Notes: generated by a model from the sequence alone, not told the origin. 64,000 nt of DNA from Streptomyces olivaceus (GCF_000721235.1 NZ_JOFH01000013.1:1-64000); one strand, 5' to 3'. Counted from the first letter of the stretch, positions 40,561 through 49,919 are shown. Made by a program: numbers and translations.

Positions 40561-42359
40561 AGTCACCCTCGTCCGGGCCCGGCCCGGACCCGGCAGCCCC
40601 CGCCCCGGGCACCGGGGCGCCCCCGCCGCTGCGCGCGCTGGCCGCACCCGTCCGGGGCCGACTGGCCCTCGCCGTCGGCCTCCAGGCCGTCGCCGCCCTG
40701 GCCGGAGTCGTCCCGTTCATCGCCGTCTCGCTCCTCGCCGACCGCCTCACCGACCGGGCGCCCGCCGAGGCCGACACCCTGTGGCCCCTGGTCGTGCTGG
40801 CGTGCGCGGCGGGCCTGGTCGCCCTGGTGTGCGGCACGGCGGCCGGCGCCCTCGCCCACGTCGCCGACAACGACCTCCAGCTCACCCTCCGCCGCCGGCT
40901 CGCCCGGCACGTCGGACGGCTCCCGCTGGGCCGGCTCACCGAGAAGGGCACCGGCGAGGTCAAGCAGGCGGTGCAGGACGACGTCGGCGCGCTGCACACG
41001 CTGTTCGCCCACACCCTGCTCGACGTGGTGGCCGTACTCACCGCGCCGGTCCTCGCCCTGGCCTACCTCGTCACCGTCGACTGGCGCCTCGCCCTGCTCG
41101 CCGTCGTGCCCCTGGCTCTCGGCGTGCTCCTCTTCCGGCGGGCCATGTCCGGGGCGGCCGCGCAGATGGCCGAGTTCGGCGCCGCGCTGGGGCGGATCTC
41201 CGCCGCCGCCGTGGAGTTCGCGACCGGCATCGCCGTCTTCAAGAGCTTCGGGCGCGGCGGCAAGGCCCACGAGCGTTTCGTCCGCGCCACCGAGGGGTTC
41301 GCGGACTTCTTCTCCGGCTGGGTCCGCGCCACCCTGGTCAGCTCCACCGCAGCGGTCCTGGTGGTCGCCCCGGCCGTCGTCCTGCTGCTCCTGACCGCGG
41401 TGGGCGCGGTGTTCGTCACCCAGGGCTGGACGACCGGCGCGGAACTCGTCCCCTTCCTGCTGCTCGGCCCCGCCGTCGCCGCGCCGATGGGCGTCGTCGG
41501 ACCCCGCATCCAGCAGATCAGGGCCGGTCAGGCAGCCGCCGTACGCATCACGGAACTGCTGGACGCCCCCACCCTCCCCGAGCCCGCCACCCCGGCCCTG
41601 CCCGACGGCCACCACGTCTCGCTGCGTGGGGTCTCCTTCTCCTACGACGGGCACACCGACGTACTCGACGGCGTCGACCTCGACCTCGCGCCCGGCACGG
41701 TCACCGCGCTGGTCGGGCCCTCCGGCTCCGGCAAGTCCACCCTCGCCTCGCTGCTGCCCCGCTTCCACGACGTCACCGCCGGCACGGTGACCCTCGGCGG
41801 CGCCGACCTGCGGGACATCCCCGCCACCGAGCTGTACCGCCGGGTCGGCTTCGTCCTCCAGGACGTACGGCTGCTGCGCGCGAGCGTCGCCGACAACATC
41901 CGCCTGGGCCGGCCCGACGCCACCGACGAGGAGGTCGAGCGGTGCGCGCGTGCCGCCCGCATCCACGACCGCGTCACCGCCCTGCCCGACGGCTACGCCA
42001 CCGAACTCGGCACGGCCGTCACCCTGTCCGGCGGCGAGGCGCAACGCCTGTCCATCGCGCGGGCGTTGCTGGCCGACGCCCCCGTCCTCGTCCTCGACGA
42101 GGCGACGGCGTACGCCGACCCGCACTCCGAGGCCCTGATCCAGGACGCGCTGTCCGCGCTCGCGGCCGGGCGCACCCTGCTCGTGATCGCCCACCGGCTG
42201 TCCACGATCCGCTCGGCCGACCGGATCGTGGTCCTGGAGGACGGGCGCGTCACCGAACAGGGCGGCCACGACGCCCTGCTGGCCGCCGGGGGGCGCTACG
42301 CGGCGCTGTGGGACGCCCAGGGCAGCCCGGACGACGTCCGAGAAGGAAGTGCACGATGA
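40557..42359 (+). CDS. ABC transporter half-molecule 1 (YbtP/IrtA-like, TMD-NBD)
   Basis: A 600-residue fused permease-ATPase. About six hydrophobic helices fill residues 35-330. The nucleotide-binding domain has Walker A GPSGSGKST, signature LSGGEAQR, Walker B VLVLDEATAYAD (Tyr in place of the more common Ser/Ala) and the H-loop AHRLST. It pairs with the next gene as a heterodimer. In Yersinia and mycobacteria the equivalent export-fold pairs (YbtPQ, IrtAB) import metal-siderophore complexes, so uptake of the loaded chelator is as likely as export. Confidence 0.92.
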   Translation: MKSPSSGPGPDPAAPAPGTGAPPPLRALAAPVRGRLALAVGLQAVAALAGVVPFIAVSLLADRLTDRAPAEADTLWPLVVLACAAGLVALVCGTAAGALAHVADNDLQLTLRRRLARHVGRLPLGRLTEKGTGEVKQAVQDDVGALHTLFAHTLLDVVAVLTAPVLALAYLVTVDWRLALLAVVPLALGVLLFRRAMSGAAAQMAEFGAALGRISAAAVEFATGIAVFKSFGRGGKAHERFVRATEGFADFFSGWVRATLVSSTAAVLVVAPAVVLLLLTAVGAVFVTQGWTTGAELVPFLLLGPAVAAPMGVVGPRIQQIRAGQAAAVRITELLDAPTLPEPATPALPDGHHVSLRGVSFSYDGHTDVLDGVDLDLAPGTVTALVGPSGSGKSTLASLLPRFHDVTAGTVTLGGADLRDIPATELYRRVGFVLQDVRLLRASVADNIRLGRPDATDEEVERCARAARIHDRVTALPDGYATELGTAVTLSGGEAQRLSIARALLADAPVLVLDEATAYADPHSEALIQDALSALAAGRTLLVIAHRLSTIRSADRIVVLEDGRVTEQGGHDALLAAGGRYAALWDAQGSPDDVREGSAR

Positions 42360-44113
42360 TCCGTCAGCTCTACCGCGTCCTCGGCCCCGAGGGCTCCCGT
42401 CCGCTGCACCGGCTGCTCGCCCTCCAGTCGGGGGCCGCCGTCCTCCAGGGCGTCGCCTTCGCCCTCCTCGTGCCCGTCCTGCGCGCCCTGCTCGGCCCGG
42501 ACCCCGCCGAGGTGTGGCCCTGGCTGACGGCCTTCGCCGGCTGCGCGGTCGCGTACGCCGTGCTCCAGGGCGCCGCCCTCAGCGGCGGGTTCACGGTCGG
42601 CTCGCAGCTCTCCCGGGTGCTGCACCGCCGGATGGCGGACCAGGCCCTGCGCCTGCCGCTGGGCTGGTTCACCGCCGGCCGCACGGCCGAGTTCAGCCGA
42701 CTGGCCGGGCAGAACGTCATCCAGGTGATGAGCACACCGGCCCATCTCCTGCGCCCGTTCCTCACCTCCTTGCTGACCCCGGTGACCCTGGTGGCCGCCA
42801 CCTTCTTCTTCGACGTCCGCACCGCGATGGTGCTGCTGTGCTGCGCGCCCGTGCTCTTCGCCGTCCAGTGGGCGAGCACGGCGGTGATGCGCCGGCTCGA
42901 CCTCGGCCGCGACGCGGCGATCGGCGAGTCCGCCGACCGGGTCCTGGAGTACGCGCGCAACCAGCCCGTCCTGCGGGCGTTCGGCCGGACCGCGGAGGGC
43001 TACGGGGCCCTGGACGACGCCCTGGCGGCCGAGGCCCGCGCGGACCGGCGGCTCATCGCCCGGGGCCTGCCCGGCCTGGTGTCCTTCTCCTTCGCCACCC
43101 GGCTCGTCTTCGCCCTGCTGCTCGCGCTGGGCGTCTCCTGGCAGCTCGACGGCTCGCTCACCGTGCCCACCCTGCTGGCGCTCCTGGTGCTGCTGGTCCG
43201 GCTGATCGACAGCGTGTCGTCCGCCGCCGAGGCCGGGGCGGGTCTGCGCATCGCGCGCAACACCCTGGAGCGGCTCGGCGCGGTACTCGACGAACCGCCG
43301 TTCCCCCGGCCCGCCGAGCCGAAGGCACCCCGCGACGCGACCGTCGAGTTCACCGGGGTCGCGTTCCGCTACGACGGCGGCCCGCCGGACGGCGCCGGCG
43401 CACGCCCCGTCCTGAGCGACGTGAGCTTCCGGCTGCCCGAGCGCAGCATGACGGCGCTGGTCGGGCCGTCCGGCGCGGGGAAGACCACGGTGGCCGGACT
43501 GATCGCCCGCTTCCGGGACGCCACCGAGGGCACCGTCCGCGTCGGCGGCGTCGACGTCCGCGAGATCGGCGCCGACGAACTGGCCGCCCACGTCTCCCTG
43601 GTCTTCCAGGACGTCTACCTCTTCGACGGAACGATCGAGGACAACGTCCGCATCGCCGCGCCGGACGCAGGCCCCGGCGAACTGGCCGAGGCCGCGGCCC
43701 TGTCCGGCCTGGACCGCGTGATCGCGGAACTGCCCGAAGGGTGGGACACGAAGGTGGGGGAGGGCGGCGCACGCCTGTCCGGCGGCCAGCGCCAGCGCGT
43801 GTCCGTCGCCCGCGCCCTGCTCAAGGACGCCCCGATCCTCGTCCTGGACGAGGCCACCGCCGCGCTCGACCAGGAGAACGAGGCGCTGTTCGCCGAGACC
43901 GTGCGCGCCCTGGCCGACCGCAAGACCCTCCTGGTCGTCGCGCACCGGCTGAGCACCGTCGTCGACGCCGACCAGATCCTCGTCCTCGAGGACGGCCGGA
44001 TCACCGAACGGGGCACGCACGGCGACCTGGTCGCGGCGGGCGGCACGTACGCCTCCTTCTGGGAGCGGCGGGCCCGGGCCCACGGCTGGCGCCTGGAGGC
44101 GGCCCGGTCATGA
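42356..44113 (+). CDS. ABC transporter half-molecule 2 (YbtQ/IrtB-like, TMD-NBD)
   Basis: A 585-residue partner of the preceding half-transporter, starting in an ATGA overlap. Membrane helices lie within residues 20-300. The ATPase domain has GPSGAGKTT, LSGGQRQR, LVLDEATAALD and AHRLST. With it the cluster has two independent ABC systems: this exporter-fold pair and the DppABC-like importer at 15094-20214. Confidence 0.92.
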   Translation: MIRQLYRVLGPEGSRPLHRLLALQSGAAVLQGVAFALLVPVLRALLGPDPAEVWPWLTAFAGCAVAYAVLQGAALSGGFTVGSQLSRVLHRRMADQALRLPLGWFTAGRTAEFSRLAGQNVIQVMSTPAHLLRPFLTSLLTPVTLVAATFFFDVRTAMVLLCCAPVLFAVQWASTAVMRRLDLGRDAAIGESADRVLEYARNQPVLRAFGRTAEGYGALDDALAAEARADRRLIARGLPGLVSFSFATRLVFALLLALGVSWQLDGSLTVPTLLALLVLLVRLIDSVSSAAEAGAGLRIARNTLERLGAVLDEPPFPRPAEPKAPRDATVEFTGVAFRYDGGPPDGAGARPVLSDVSFRLPERSMTALVGPSGAGKTTVAGLIARFRDATEGTVRVGGVDVREIGADELAAHVSLVFQDVYLFDGTIEDNVRIAAPDAGPGELAEAAALSGLDRVIAELPEGWDTKVGEGGARLSGGQRQRVSVARALLKDAPILVLDEATAALDQENEALFAETVRALADRKTLLVVAHRLSTVVDADQILVLEDGRITERGTHGDLVAAGGTYASFWERRARAHGWRLEAARS

Positions 44114-44171
44114 CGCCCCACCCGGCACCAGCGAACCGCCCCGACCGGCCGCAGAGGAAAGGCACGACACG

Positions 44172-45635
44172 ATGAGCCCCGGAACGACGAGCCCCGGAAC
44201 GACGAGTACCGGATCGGCGCGCCCCGGATCCCGCACCGGCACCTGGCAGGCATGGGCGCGTGCCGTCCCCCCGCTCGCCCGCGCGAGCACCCACGGGGCC
44301 AGCCCCGACCCCGCGGCGACCGCCACCCGCCTAGCCGAGGCGGGACTCGCCGAGCAGTACATGGTGTACGAGACGGAAGGCGGCGTTTGGCACTTCGCCG
44401 CGGGCTCCGCCGTCACCGTCACCGCGACGGCCACCGGCATCACCGCGCGGGCCGCCGGACGGAGCTGGACCTCGCGCACGGACGGGAAGCCGCTGGACGC
44501 GTTCGCCGCGGCCCTGTCCGCCCTGGCCACCACGGGCGCGGGGACGGACGGGAACGGCACCGCACGCCACTTCTACGGCTGGGCGGCCTTCGAACTCGCC
44601 CACCTCCTCCACGCGGACCCCGCCGCGACCGGTGACGCACCCCTGCTGCATGTGCTGGTCCCGTCGGTCGAGGTGACCCTCGCCGGTGAGGGGACCCTGG
44701 TCCGCGCCCAGGACGAGGCGTGGACGCGCAAGGTCGCCGACCTGCTCGCGGAGCCACGGACGCGGGGGACCGCCTGCGGCGAACCGGCACCGGGGAGCAC
44801 CGAGGGCGTCATCGCCACCGGCGCCGGCGCCTACGGCCGTGCGGTGGCCCGGACGGTCGCGGACATCCGGGCGGGGCTCCTGGAGAAGGCCGTGGTGTCC
44901 CGGAAGGTGCCGCTGCCCGCCGATCCCCGCGTGGACTTCCCGGCGACGTATCTGGCGGGCCGCCGCGCCAACACCCCGGCGCGCTCCTACCTGCTGGACC
45001 TCGGGGGCTGCCGGGCGGCCGGGTTCAGCCCCGAGACCGTACTGGAGGTCGGCGAGGACGGGCGCGTCAGCACGCAGCCCCTCGCGGGCACCCGCGCCCG
45101 GGGGACCGACCCGGCAGAGAACGAGCGCCGGCGCGTGGAACTGCTCACGGACCCCAAGGAGATACACGAGCACGCCGTCTCCGTGCGCCTGGCCTGGGAG
45201 GAGATGGAGGCCGTGTGCCGTCCCGGGTCCGTCGCGGTCGAGGAGTTCATGGCGGTCAGGGCGCGGGGGTCGGTGCAGCACCTGGCCTCGCGGGTGACGG
45301 GCGGGCTGCGGGACGGGGCTGGTCCGTGGGACGCGTTCGCCTCGCTCTTCCCGGCGATCACCGCTACCGGCGTCTCCAAGCGCGCCGCCCTGGAGGCGCT
45401 GGCCCGGCACGAGGACGGGCCCCGCGGCCTGTACGGCGGCGCGGTGTTCCGCGGCAGCACCGGCGGCGCCCTGGACGCCGCCCTCGTCCTGCGCACCCTC
45501 GTCGGCGCGGACGGGGAGACCTGGCTGCGTGCGGGCGCCGGGGTCACCGCCCAGTCGAGTCCCGAACGGGAGGTCGAGGAGACCTGCGAGAAGCTCCGCA
45601 GCGTCGCTCCGTACCTCAGGTACACAGGGGGCTGA
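44172..45635 (+). CDS. Salicylate synthase (Irp9/YbtS/MbtI family)
   Basis: A 487-residue chorismate-utilising enzyme converting chorismate via isochorismate to salicylate and pyruvate. Diagnostic segments: EKAVVSRKVPLP (general-base lysine), GFSPETVLEV, STQPLAGTRARG, VEEFMAVRARGSVQHLAS, FPAITATGVSK, and the Mg-binding end AGAGVTAQSSPEREVEETCEKL. ATG 44172 follows AGAGGAAAGG. It is about 40 residues longer than MbtI/YbtS at the N-terminus, with a Ser/Gly/Thr-rich start. It supplies the starter unit for the ligase at 20301 and is the last gene of the long operon before a strong terminator. Confidence 0.95.
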   Translation: MSPGTTSPGTTSTGSARPGSRTGTWQAWARAVPPLARASTHGASPDPAATATRLAEAGLAEQYMVYETEGGVWHFAAGSAVTVTATATGITARAAGRSWTSRTDGKPLDAFAAALSALATTGAGTDGNGTARHFYGWAAFELAHLLHADPAATGDAPLLHVLVPSVEVTLAGEGTLVRAQDEAWTRKVADLLAEPRTRGTACGEPAPGSTEGVIATGAGAYGRAVARTVADIRAGLLEKAVVSRKVPLPADPRVDFPATYLAGRRANTPARSYLLDLGGCRAAGFSPETVLEVGEDGRVSTQPLAGTRARGTDPAENERRRVELLTDPKEIHEHAVSVRLAWEEMEAVCRPGSVAVEEFMAVRARGSVQHLASRVTGGLRDGAGPWDAFASLFPAITATGVSKRAALEALARHEDGPRGLYGGAVFRGSTGGALDAALVLRTLVGADGETWLRAGAGVTAQSSPEREVEETCEKLRSVAPYLRYTGG

Positions 45636-45671
45636 TCCCGCAACTCCACCGCCCCTGGGGCCCCGTGATCC

Positions 45672-45708
45672 CGGCCGGCCCGGACCGAACCAAGGTCCGG
45701 GCCGGCCG
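45672..45708 (+). terminator. Terminator after the salicylate synthase gene
   Basis: Perfect 15-bp arms (45672-45686 and 45694-45708) with a 7-nt loop. It ends the NRPS operon and insulates the next Zur-like promoter. Confidence 0.88.
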
Positions 45709-45729
45709 ACGTGTAGCGGCGCGCGCAGT

Positions 45730-45744
45730 TGGAAACGATAATCA
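45730..45744. promoter_or_regulatory. Zur-like box 3 (PLP/sulfur operon)
   Basis: TGGAAACGATAATCA, 56 bp upstream of the GTG at 45801, in an AT-rich pocket (45728-45790). Left half TGGAAAC and right half ATAATCA match halves of boxes 2 and 4. Confidence 0.75.
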
Positions 45745-45800
45745 CGAACTGATCATGGAGGACGACAAATTCAGTGATTGACTGACATGGGAGGTACTTC

Positions 45801-47333
45801 GTGAAGGACGCGCCCTTGTATCTGAGGCCGCGGGTCGACCCACCGCTCGCCTCGTTGCTGGGGGACGCGCCGTTCCTGCACTCCCTGGTCGACGCCCTGG
45901 GATCACCACTGAACGTGCTGCTCCCGGAGGTCGTCGCCGAGAACGCGGAACGCTTCCGGTCCGTCTACCGGCGTCACCACCTCGCCGGACGGGTGTACTT
46001 CGCCCACAAGGCGAATCGTTCCAGCGCCCTGGTGCGCCGACTCGCGGCGTGCGACCCGGCCGCAGTCGGCATCGACGTGGCCTCCCTGGAGGAGCTACGG
46101 CACGCGCTGAGCTGCGGCTTCACCGGCGACCGGGTGATGGCCACCGGCCCGAAGGACGCCGAGTTCCTGTGGCTGGCCGCCCGGACCGGTGCGACGGTGA
46201 ACGCCGACTCGGTCGCCGAGCTCGACCAACTGGCCGCGATCGTCCGGCAGTACGCCCTGCCCAGGACGGACGTGCTGGTGCGCCTGTCCGGGTTCGAGTC
46301 GGACCCCGAACCCGGCGGTACCGGCACGCGGGTGCTCTCGCGCCGCAGCCGGTTCGGCACCCCGGTCGCCGAGGCGGACCGCCTCTGGACGGCACTGGAA
46401 CGCCACGCGGCCAGCGTCCAACTCGTGGGCCTCGCCTACCACCTGGACACCACCGGTCTCGAGGAGAAGAGCCGGGCCCTGGAGCGCTGCGTGCTGCTCA
46501 TGGACGAGTGCCGCGCCCGGGGCTTCGCACCGCGCGCCGTGGACATCGGCGGCGGTTTCGGCGTCGGTTACGTCCAGGACGCCGGCGAGTGGGAGCGCTG
46601 GACGACCGCCCTGAGCGAGGCCGTCCTCGGCACCCGCCCGCCCCTGACCTGGCGCGGCCACGGATACGGCCTGCGCAACGAGGCCGGCACGGTACGCGGC
46701 GCCGCCGCCCTCTATCCGGCCCACCGCCCCACCGCGGGACCCGGCTACCTCGACGCGCTCCTGTCCGGCCCGGCACCCGTCCTCGGCCGCTCGCCCGCCA
46801 CCCTGCTCCTGGAACACCTCCACGACCTGTACGTCGAACCGGGCCGCGCCCTCGTCGACCAGTGCGGCCTGTCGCTGGCGCGGGTGCTGGAGGTGCGCCC
46901 CCTCGGCGACGGCGCCGACCGGTATCTGGTGCGCCTCGGCATGAACGCCGGAGACGTCAGCCTGGAGGAGCACGGAGTCCTGGTCGACCCCGTCCTGCTG
47001 CCGCGCGAAGGCCGAGAGCCGGCGGACGGCGGCCCGGGCGACGGCCGGGAGCCGGCGGACGACGGGCCGGTGGGGGTGCATCTTGTCGGCAACCTCTGCC
47101 TGGAGGCCGACCTGATCACCCGCCGGCTGGTGTTCCTGCCCCGCACACCCCGCCCGGGAGACCTGCTGGCCTTCGTCAACACCGCCGGTTACGTCATGGA
47201 CTTCCACGCCCACCACGCGCAACGCCAGCCGTCGGCACGGACGGTCGCGGTCACGGAGGAGGACGGGGCCAGGCGCTGGTGCCCGGACGAGAACTACTGG
47301 CCGCTCACACACCCGCAGGGAGCGTCGGCATGA
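45801..47333 (+). CDS. Fold-type III PLP-dependent decarboxylase-like enzyme (Y4yA-like)
   Basis: A 510-residue protein of the ornithine/diaminopimelate decarboxylase fold. The PLP lysine is K70 in YFAHKANRS. The PLP phosphate loop is AVDIGGGFGVGY, and the second-domain EPGRALVDQCGL is intact. It contains family-unusual segments WRGHGYGLRNEAG and a glycine/aspartate-rich insertion with a duplicated GREPAD (about 407-420). It fits the Y4yA group, which I recall from rhizobial loci beside a cysteine-synthase-like gene and a siderophore synthetase; SbnH of staphyloferrin B is a functional analogue. It starts the second Zur-boxed operon (GGGAGG ribosome-binding site) and overlaps the next gene by ATGA. 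Substrate unknown. Confidence 0.88.
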   Translation: MKDAPLYLRPRVDPPLASLLGDAPFLHSLVDALGSPLNVLLPEVVAENAERFRSVYRRHHLAGRVYFAHKANRSSALVRRLAACDPAAVGIDVASLEELRHALSCGFTGDRVMATGPKDAEFLWLAARTGATVNADSVAELDQLAAIVRQYALPRTDVLVRLSGFESDPEPGGTGTRVLSRRSRFGTPVAEADRLWTALERHAASVQLVGLAYHLDTTGLEEKSRALERCVLLMDECRARGFAPRAVDIGGGFGVGYVQDAGEWERWTTALSEAVLGTRPPLTWRGHGYGLRNEAGTVRGAAALYPAHRPTAGPGYLDALLSGPAPVLGRSPATLLLEHLHDLYVEPGRALVDQCGLSLARVLEVRPLGDGADRYLVRLGMNAGDVSLEEHGVLVDPVLLPREGREPADGGPGDGREPADDGPVGVHLVGNLCLEADLITRRLVFLPRTPRPGDLLAFVNTAGYVMDFHAHHAQRQPSARTVAVTEEDGARRWCPDENYWPLTHPQGASA

Positions 47334-48667
47334 GGTACGACAGCATCACGGAAGCCATCGGCAACACACCGCTGGTCCGCATCGACCCGTCGGTGCACGG
47401 TCTGCGCCACATCGACCTGTACGCCAAACTGGAGATGCTGAACCCGTTCGGGTCCGTCAAGGACCGGCCGGCCTGGCACATGGCCCGGCCCCACCTCCAG
47501 GACGCGGCCGGCGGCGACGGGACGGTCGTCGAACTCTCCAGCGGCAACACGGCCAAGGCCCTCGCCCTGCTGGCCGGAATGCACGGGCTGAAGTTCAAGA
47601 GTGTGACCAACCGGATGCGGGTCCCCGAGATCAAGGAACTGCTCCTGCTGCTCGGCGCCGAGATCGAGGAGCTGCCCGGCCAGAGCGAGTGCCTCGACCC
47701 CACCGACACGGACGACCCGCTCACCCGCTTCCACCAGGCGCTCTCCGAGCCCGGCAGCACCTACCTGCACACCGACCAGTACTTCAACCCGCGCAACGTC
47801 GAGGCCCACGCCGCCGGGACCGGCCCCGAGATAGTCAAGGACCTGGACGGACGGGCGCCGGACTGGTTCGTGGCCTGCGTCGGCACGGCCGGGTCCTCCA
47901 CCGGCGTCGCCCGGGTCCTGCGCGAACACGACCCCGACGTACGGGTGCTCGGGCTGGTCGCGGACAAGTCCGACTTCATCCCCGGCATCCGCACCATCGA
48001 CGAGGTGCACCAGGTCGGCCTGTTCGACCCGGCGACCTACGACTCGCTCGCCCCGGTCACCTCGCAGCAGGCCATCGACGGGATGATCACCCTGATCCGC
48101 CGCTGCGGACTCCTGTCGGGACCGACCGGCGGCGCGGCCTACGAAGGCGCGGTACGCCATCTGTCCGCGGTCGACGCCGAGTTGGAGGGCACGGGCCGCC
48201 GCGAGAGCGCCGTGTTCATCGTGTGCGACCGGGCCGAGAGCTATCTGAGCTATGTGCGCCAGCGCCGCCCGGAGCTGCTGGGCAAGGCGCGGCGCGGTCA
48301 CCGGGCCTCCTCGCTCACCGGCGACGAGATCCGGGCGGCCGCCCGGGTGGCCGGCGTCGACGACGCGCGGCGCTGGATCGCGGAGGGCGAACCCCGCCCG
48401 CTGGTCGTGGACCTGCGCGGACCGCACGCCTACGCCGCCCTGCACATCGAGGGCTCGGTGAACATCGTCGACGAACTCTTCGAGGAACTGGTGCGCGGAG
48501 GACTGCCGTTCAGCAAGCGCACTCCGGTGCTGCTCGCGTGTCCGGTGGGGGAGAAGTCGCTGCGCTACGCCGCGCTGCTCTCCCGCATGGGCCACCCCGA
48601 CGTGCGGAGCTTGGCGGGCGGGATCGTGGCCTGGCGGGACGCCGGCGCGCCGCTGGTGAGGGAGTGA
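47330..48667 (+). CDS. Cysteine-synthase-fold PLP enzyme fused to a rhodanese domain
   Basis: A 445-residue fusion. Residues 1-335 are a fold-type II beta-replacement enzyme: TEAIGNTPLVRID, PLP lysine K44 in PFGSVKDRPA, substrate loop ELSSGNTAKA, and phosphate-binding GTAGSSTG. Residues about 350-445 are a rhodanese with the persulfide-forming Cys404 in ACPVGEKS and the preceding VVDLRGPHAYAALHIEGSVNI. The natural reading is a persulfide sulfur delivered by the rhodanese to an aminoacrylate made in the PLP site, or a SbnA-like formation of a diaminopropionate precursor with the rhodanese as sensor. Overlaps the gene before it and is followed directly by a cysteine desulfurase. Confidence 0.92.
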   Translation: MRYDSITEAIGNTPLVRIDPSVHGLRHIDLYAKLEMLNPFGSVKDRPAWHMARPHLQDAAGGDGTVVELSSGNTAKALALLAGMHGLKFKSVTNRMRVPEIKELLLLLGAEIEELPGQSECLDPTDTDDPLTRFHQALSEPGSTYLHTDQYFNPRNVEAHAAGTGPEIVKDLDGRAPDWFVACVGTAGSSTGVARVLREHDPDVRVLGLVADKSDFIPGIRTIDEVHQVGLFDPATYDSLAPVTSQQAIDGMITLIRRCGLLSGPTGGAAYEGAVRHLSAVDAELEGTGRRESAVFIVCDRAESYLSYVRQRRPELLGKARRGHRASSLTGDEIRAAARVAGVDDARRWIAEGEPRPLVVDLRGPHAYAALHIEGSVNIVDELFEELVRGGLPFSKRTPVLLACPVGEKSLRYAALLSRMGHPDVRSLAGGIVAWRDAGAPLVRE

Positions 48668-48672
48668 ACGCC

Positions 48673-49896
48673 ATGGCGGAGGAGAGGCGCCCCGAGCGGG
48701 CGCACGAGGAAGAGGGCGACTGGCGGCGGGAGTTGCGGGCGCAGTTCCCGATCCTCGCCGCGCACCCGGACCTGACGTACCTGGACAGCGCGGCGACCTC
48801 GCAGAAACCGCGGGCGGTCATCGAGGCCGTGGAGCGCTACCTGACCACGTCCAACGCCAACGCGGGCCGCGGCACCTACCCCTGGGCCAACCGCACCACG
48901 GAGCTGGTGGAGCGGACCCGCGAACGGGTCAAGGAGTTCCTGGGGGACCCGCAACCGCAGTACTCCGACGTCCACTTCACCAGCGGTACCACCGAGGGCC
49001 TGCGCACCGTCGCCCGTGACTGGCTCGTGCCGTACCTCAAGGACGGCGACGAGATCCTCGTTCCGTTCGCCGACCACCGGGCCAACCTGGAGCCCTGGCT
49101 CGAAGCCCGGCACCTGCTGGCCGAGCGCGGTGTCGGCGTGACGGTGCGGGCCCTGCCCCGCCAGGAGTCCTCCGGCGACTACGACCACCGCGCCCTGGAC
49201 CGGGTGGTGGGCCCCCGCACCCGGTTCGTCGCGGCGACCCACGTCCACCACGTCTACGGCGGCGACATGAACGTGCACCGCCTGCGCGCCGCCGTCGGCC
49301 CCGACGTGCCCATCTGCCTGGACGCCGCCCAGAGCGTCGGCCACCTCCCCGTCCGGGTCGGGGACCCGGACCTCGACGTGGACTTCGTCGTCTTCTCGGG
49401 GCACAAGGCCCTGGCCCTGCCCGGCACCGGTGCGGTCTGGGCGCGCAACACCCGGGGGCCGCGACTGCGGCCCGGAGGCTGGCAGGGCACCCCCAACACG
49501 GTGGGCATCGTGTCGCTCCTGGCGGCGCTCGACTGGCTGGACGCGGCGGGGCCCGAGCGGATCGACCGCCACGTCACGCGGCTGGCCGGCCGCCTGACCG
49601 ACCGGCTGCACCGCCTGGAGAGCTACGAGATCCTCGGCTGCCCCGCCGGGCTCGCAGCAGACAGCGCGCTGCCCGAGGCCCAGCGGCGGCACGGCATCGT
49701 CACCTTCCGGCACCGTGACATCCCCTCCGACGACCTGGGCTTCATCCTCTACAGCCACGGCTTCATGGTCCGGGCCGACAGCCTCTGCCAGGCCGGCGCC
49801 GACGAGAAGAACGGGTCCGTCCGGGTCAGTCTGCACGTCTACAACACGGAGGAGGAGATCGATCGGCTGCTGGCCGTTCTCGCCTCACTGGAGTGA
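48673..49896 (+). CDS. SufS/CsdA-like cysteine desulfurase (class V aminotransferase)
   Basis: A 407-residue PLP enzyme. The lysine is K245 in FSGHKALALPGTG. The mobile-loop cysteine that carries the persulfide is C372 in RADSLCQAG. Other family blocks: YLDSAATSQKP, VHFTSGTTEGLRTVA and CLDAAQSVGHLPV. ATG 48673 is taken; GTG 48664, which overlaps the upstream stop (GTGA), is an alternative start nine bases earlier. No suf genes are nearby, so it is a dedicated copy for this cluster, with the rhodanese domain of the preceding protein as a likely sulfur acceptor. It could also be a C-S lyase or aminotransferase for a pathway intermediate. Confidence 0.92.
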   Translation: MAEERRPERAHEEEGDWRRELRAQFPILAAHPDLTYLDSAATSQKPRAVIEAVERYLTTSNANAGRGTYPWANRTTELVERTRERVKEFLGDPQPQYSDVHFTSGTTEGLRTVARDWLVPYLKDGDEILVPFADHRANLEPWLEARHLLAERGVGVTVRALPRQESSGDYDHRALDRVVGPRTRFVAATHVHHVYGGDMNVHRLRAAVGPDVPICLDAAQSVGHLPVRVGDPDLDVDFVVFSGHKALALPGTGAVWARNTRGPRLRPGGWQGTPNTVGIVSLLAALDWLDAAGPERIDRHVTRLAGRLTDRLHRLESYEILGCPAGLAADSALPEAQRRHGIVTFRHRDIPSDDLGFILYSHGFMVRADSLCQAGADEKNGSVRVSLHVYNTEEEIDRLLAVLASLE

Positions 49897-49904
49897 ACGG
49901 CTAT

Positions 49905-49919
49905 TGATAACCGTTTCCA
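49905..49919. promoter_or_regulatory. Zur-like box 4 (methyltransferase gene)
   Basis: TGATAACCGTTTCCA, an imperfect 7-1-7 inverted repeat (TGATAAC/GTTTCCA), 8 bp past the desulfurase stop and 57 bp before ATG 49977. It implies that the last gene has its own zinc-controlled promoter. Confidence 0.75.

Noticed and set aside
44110..44175. 21-codon ORF between the second ABC half-transporter and salicylate synthase
   Set aside because: Overlaps both neighbours' signals; no own ribosome-binding site; more likely untranslated spacer.
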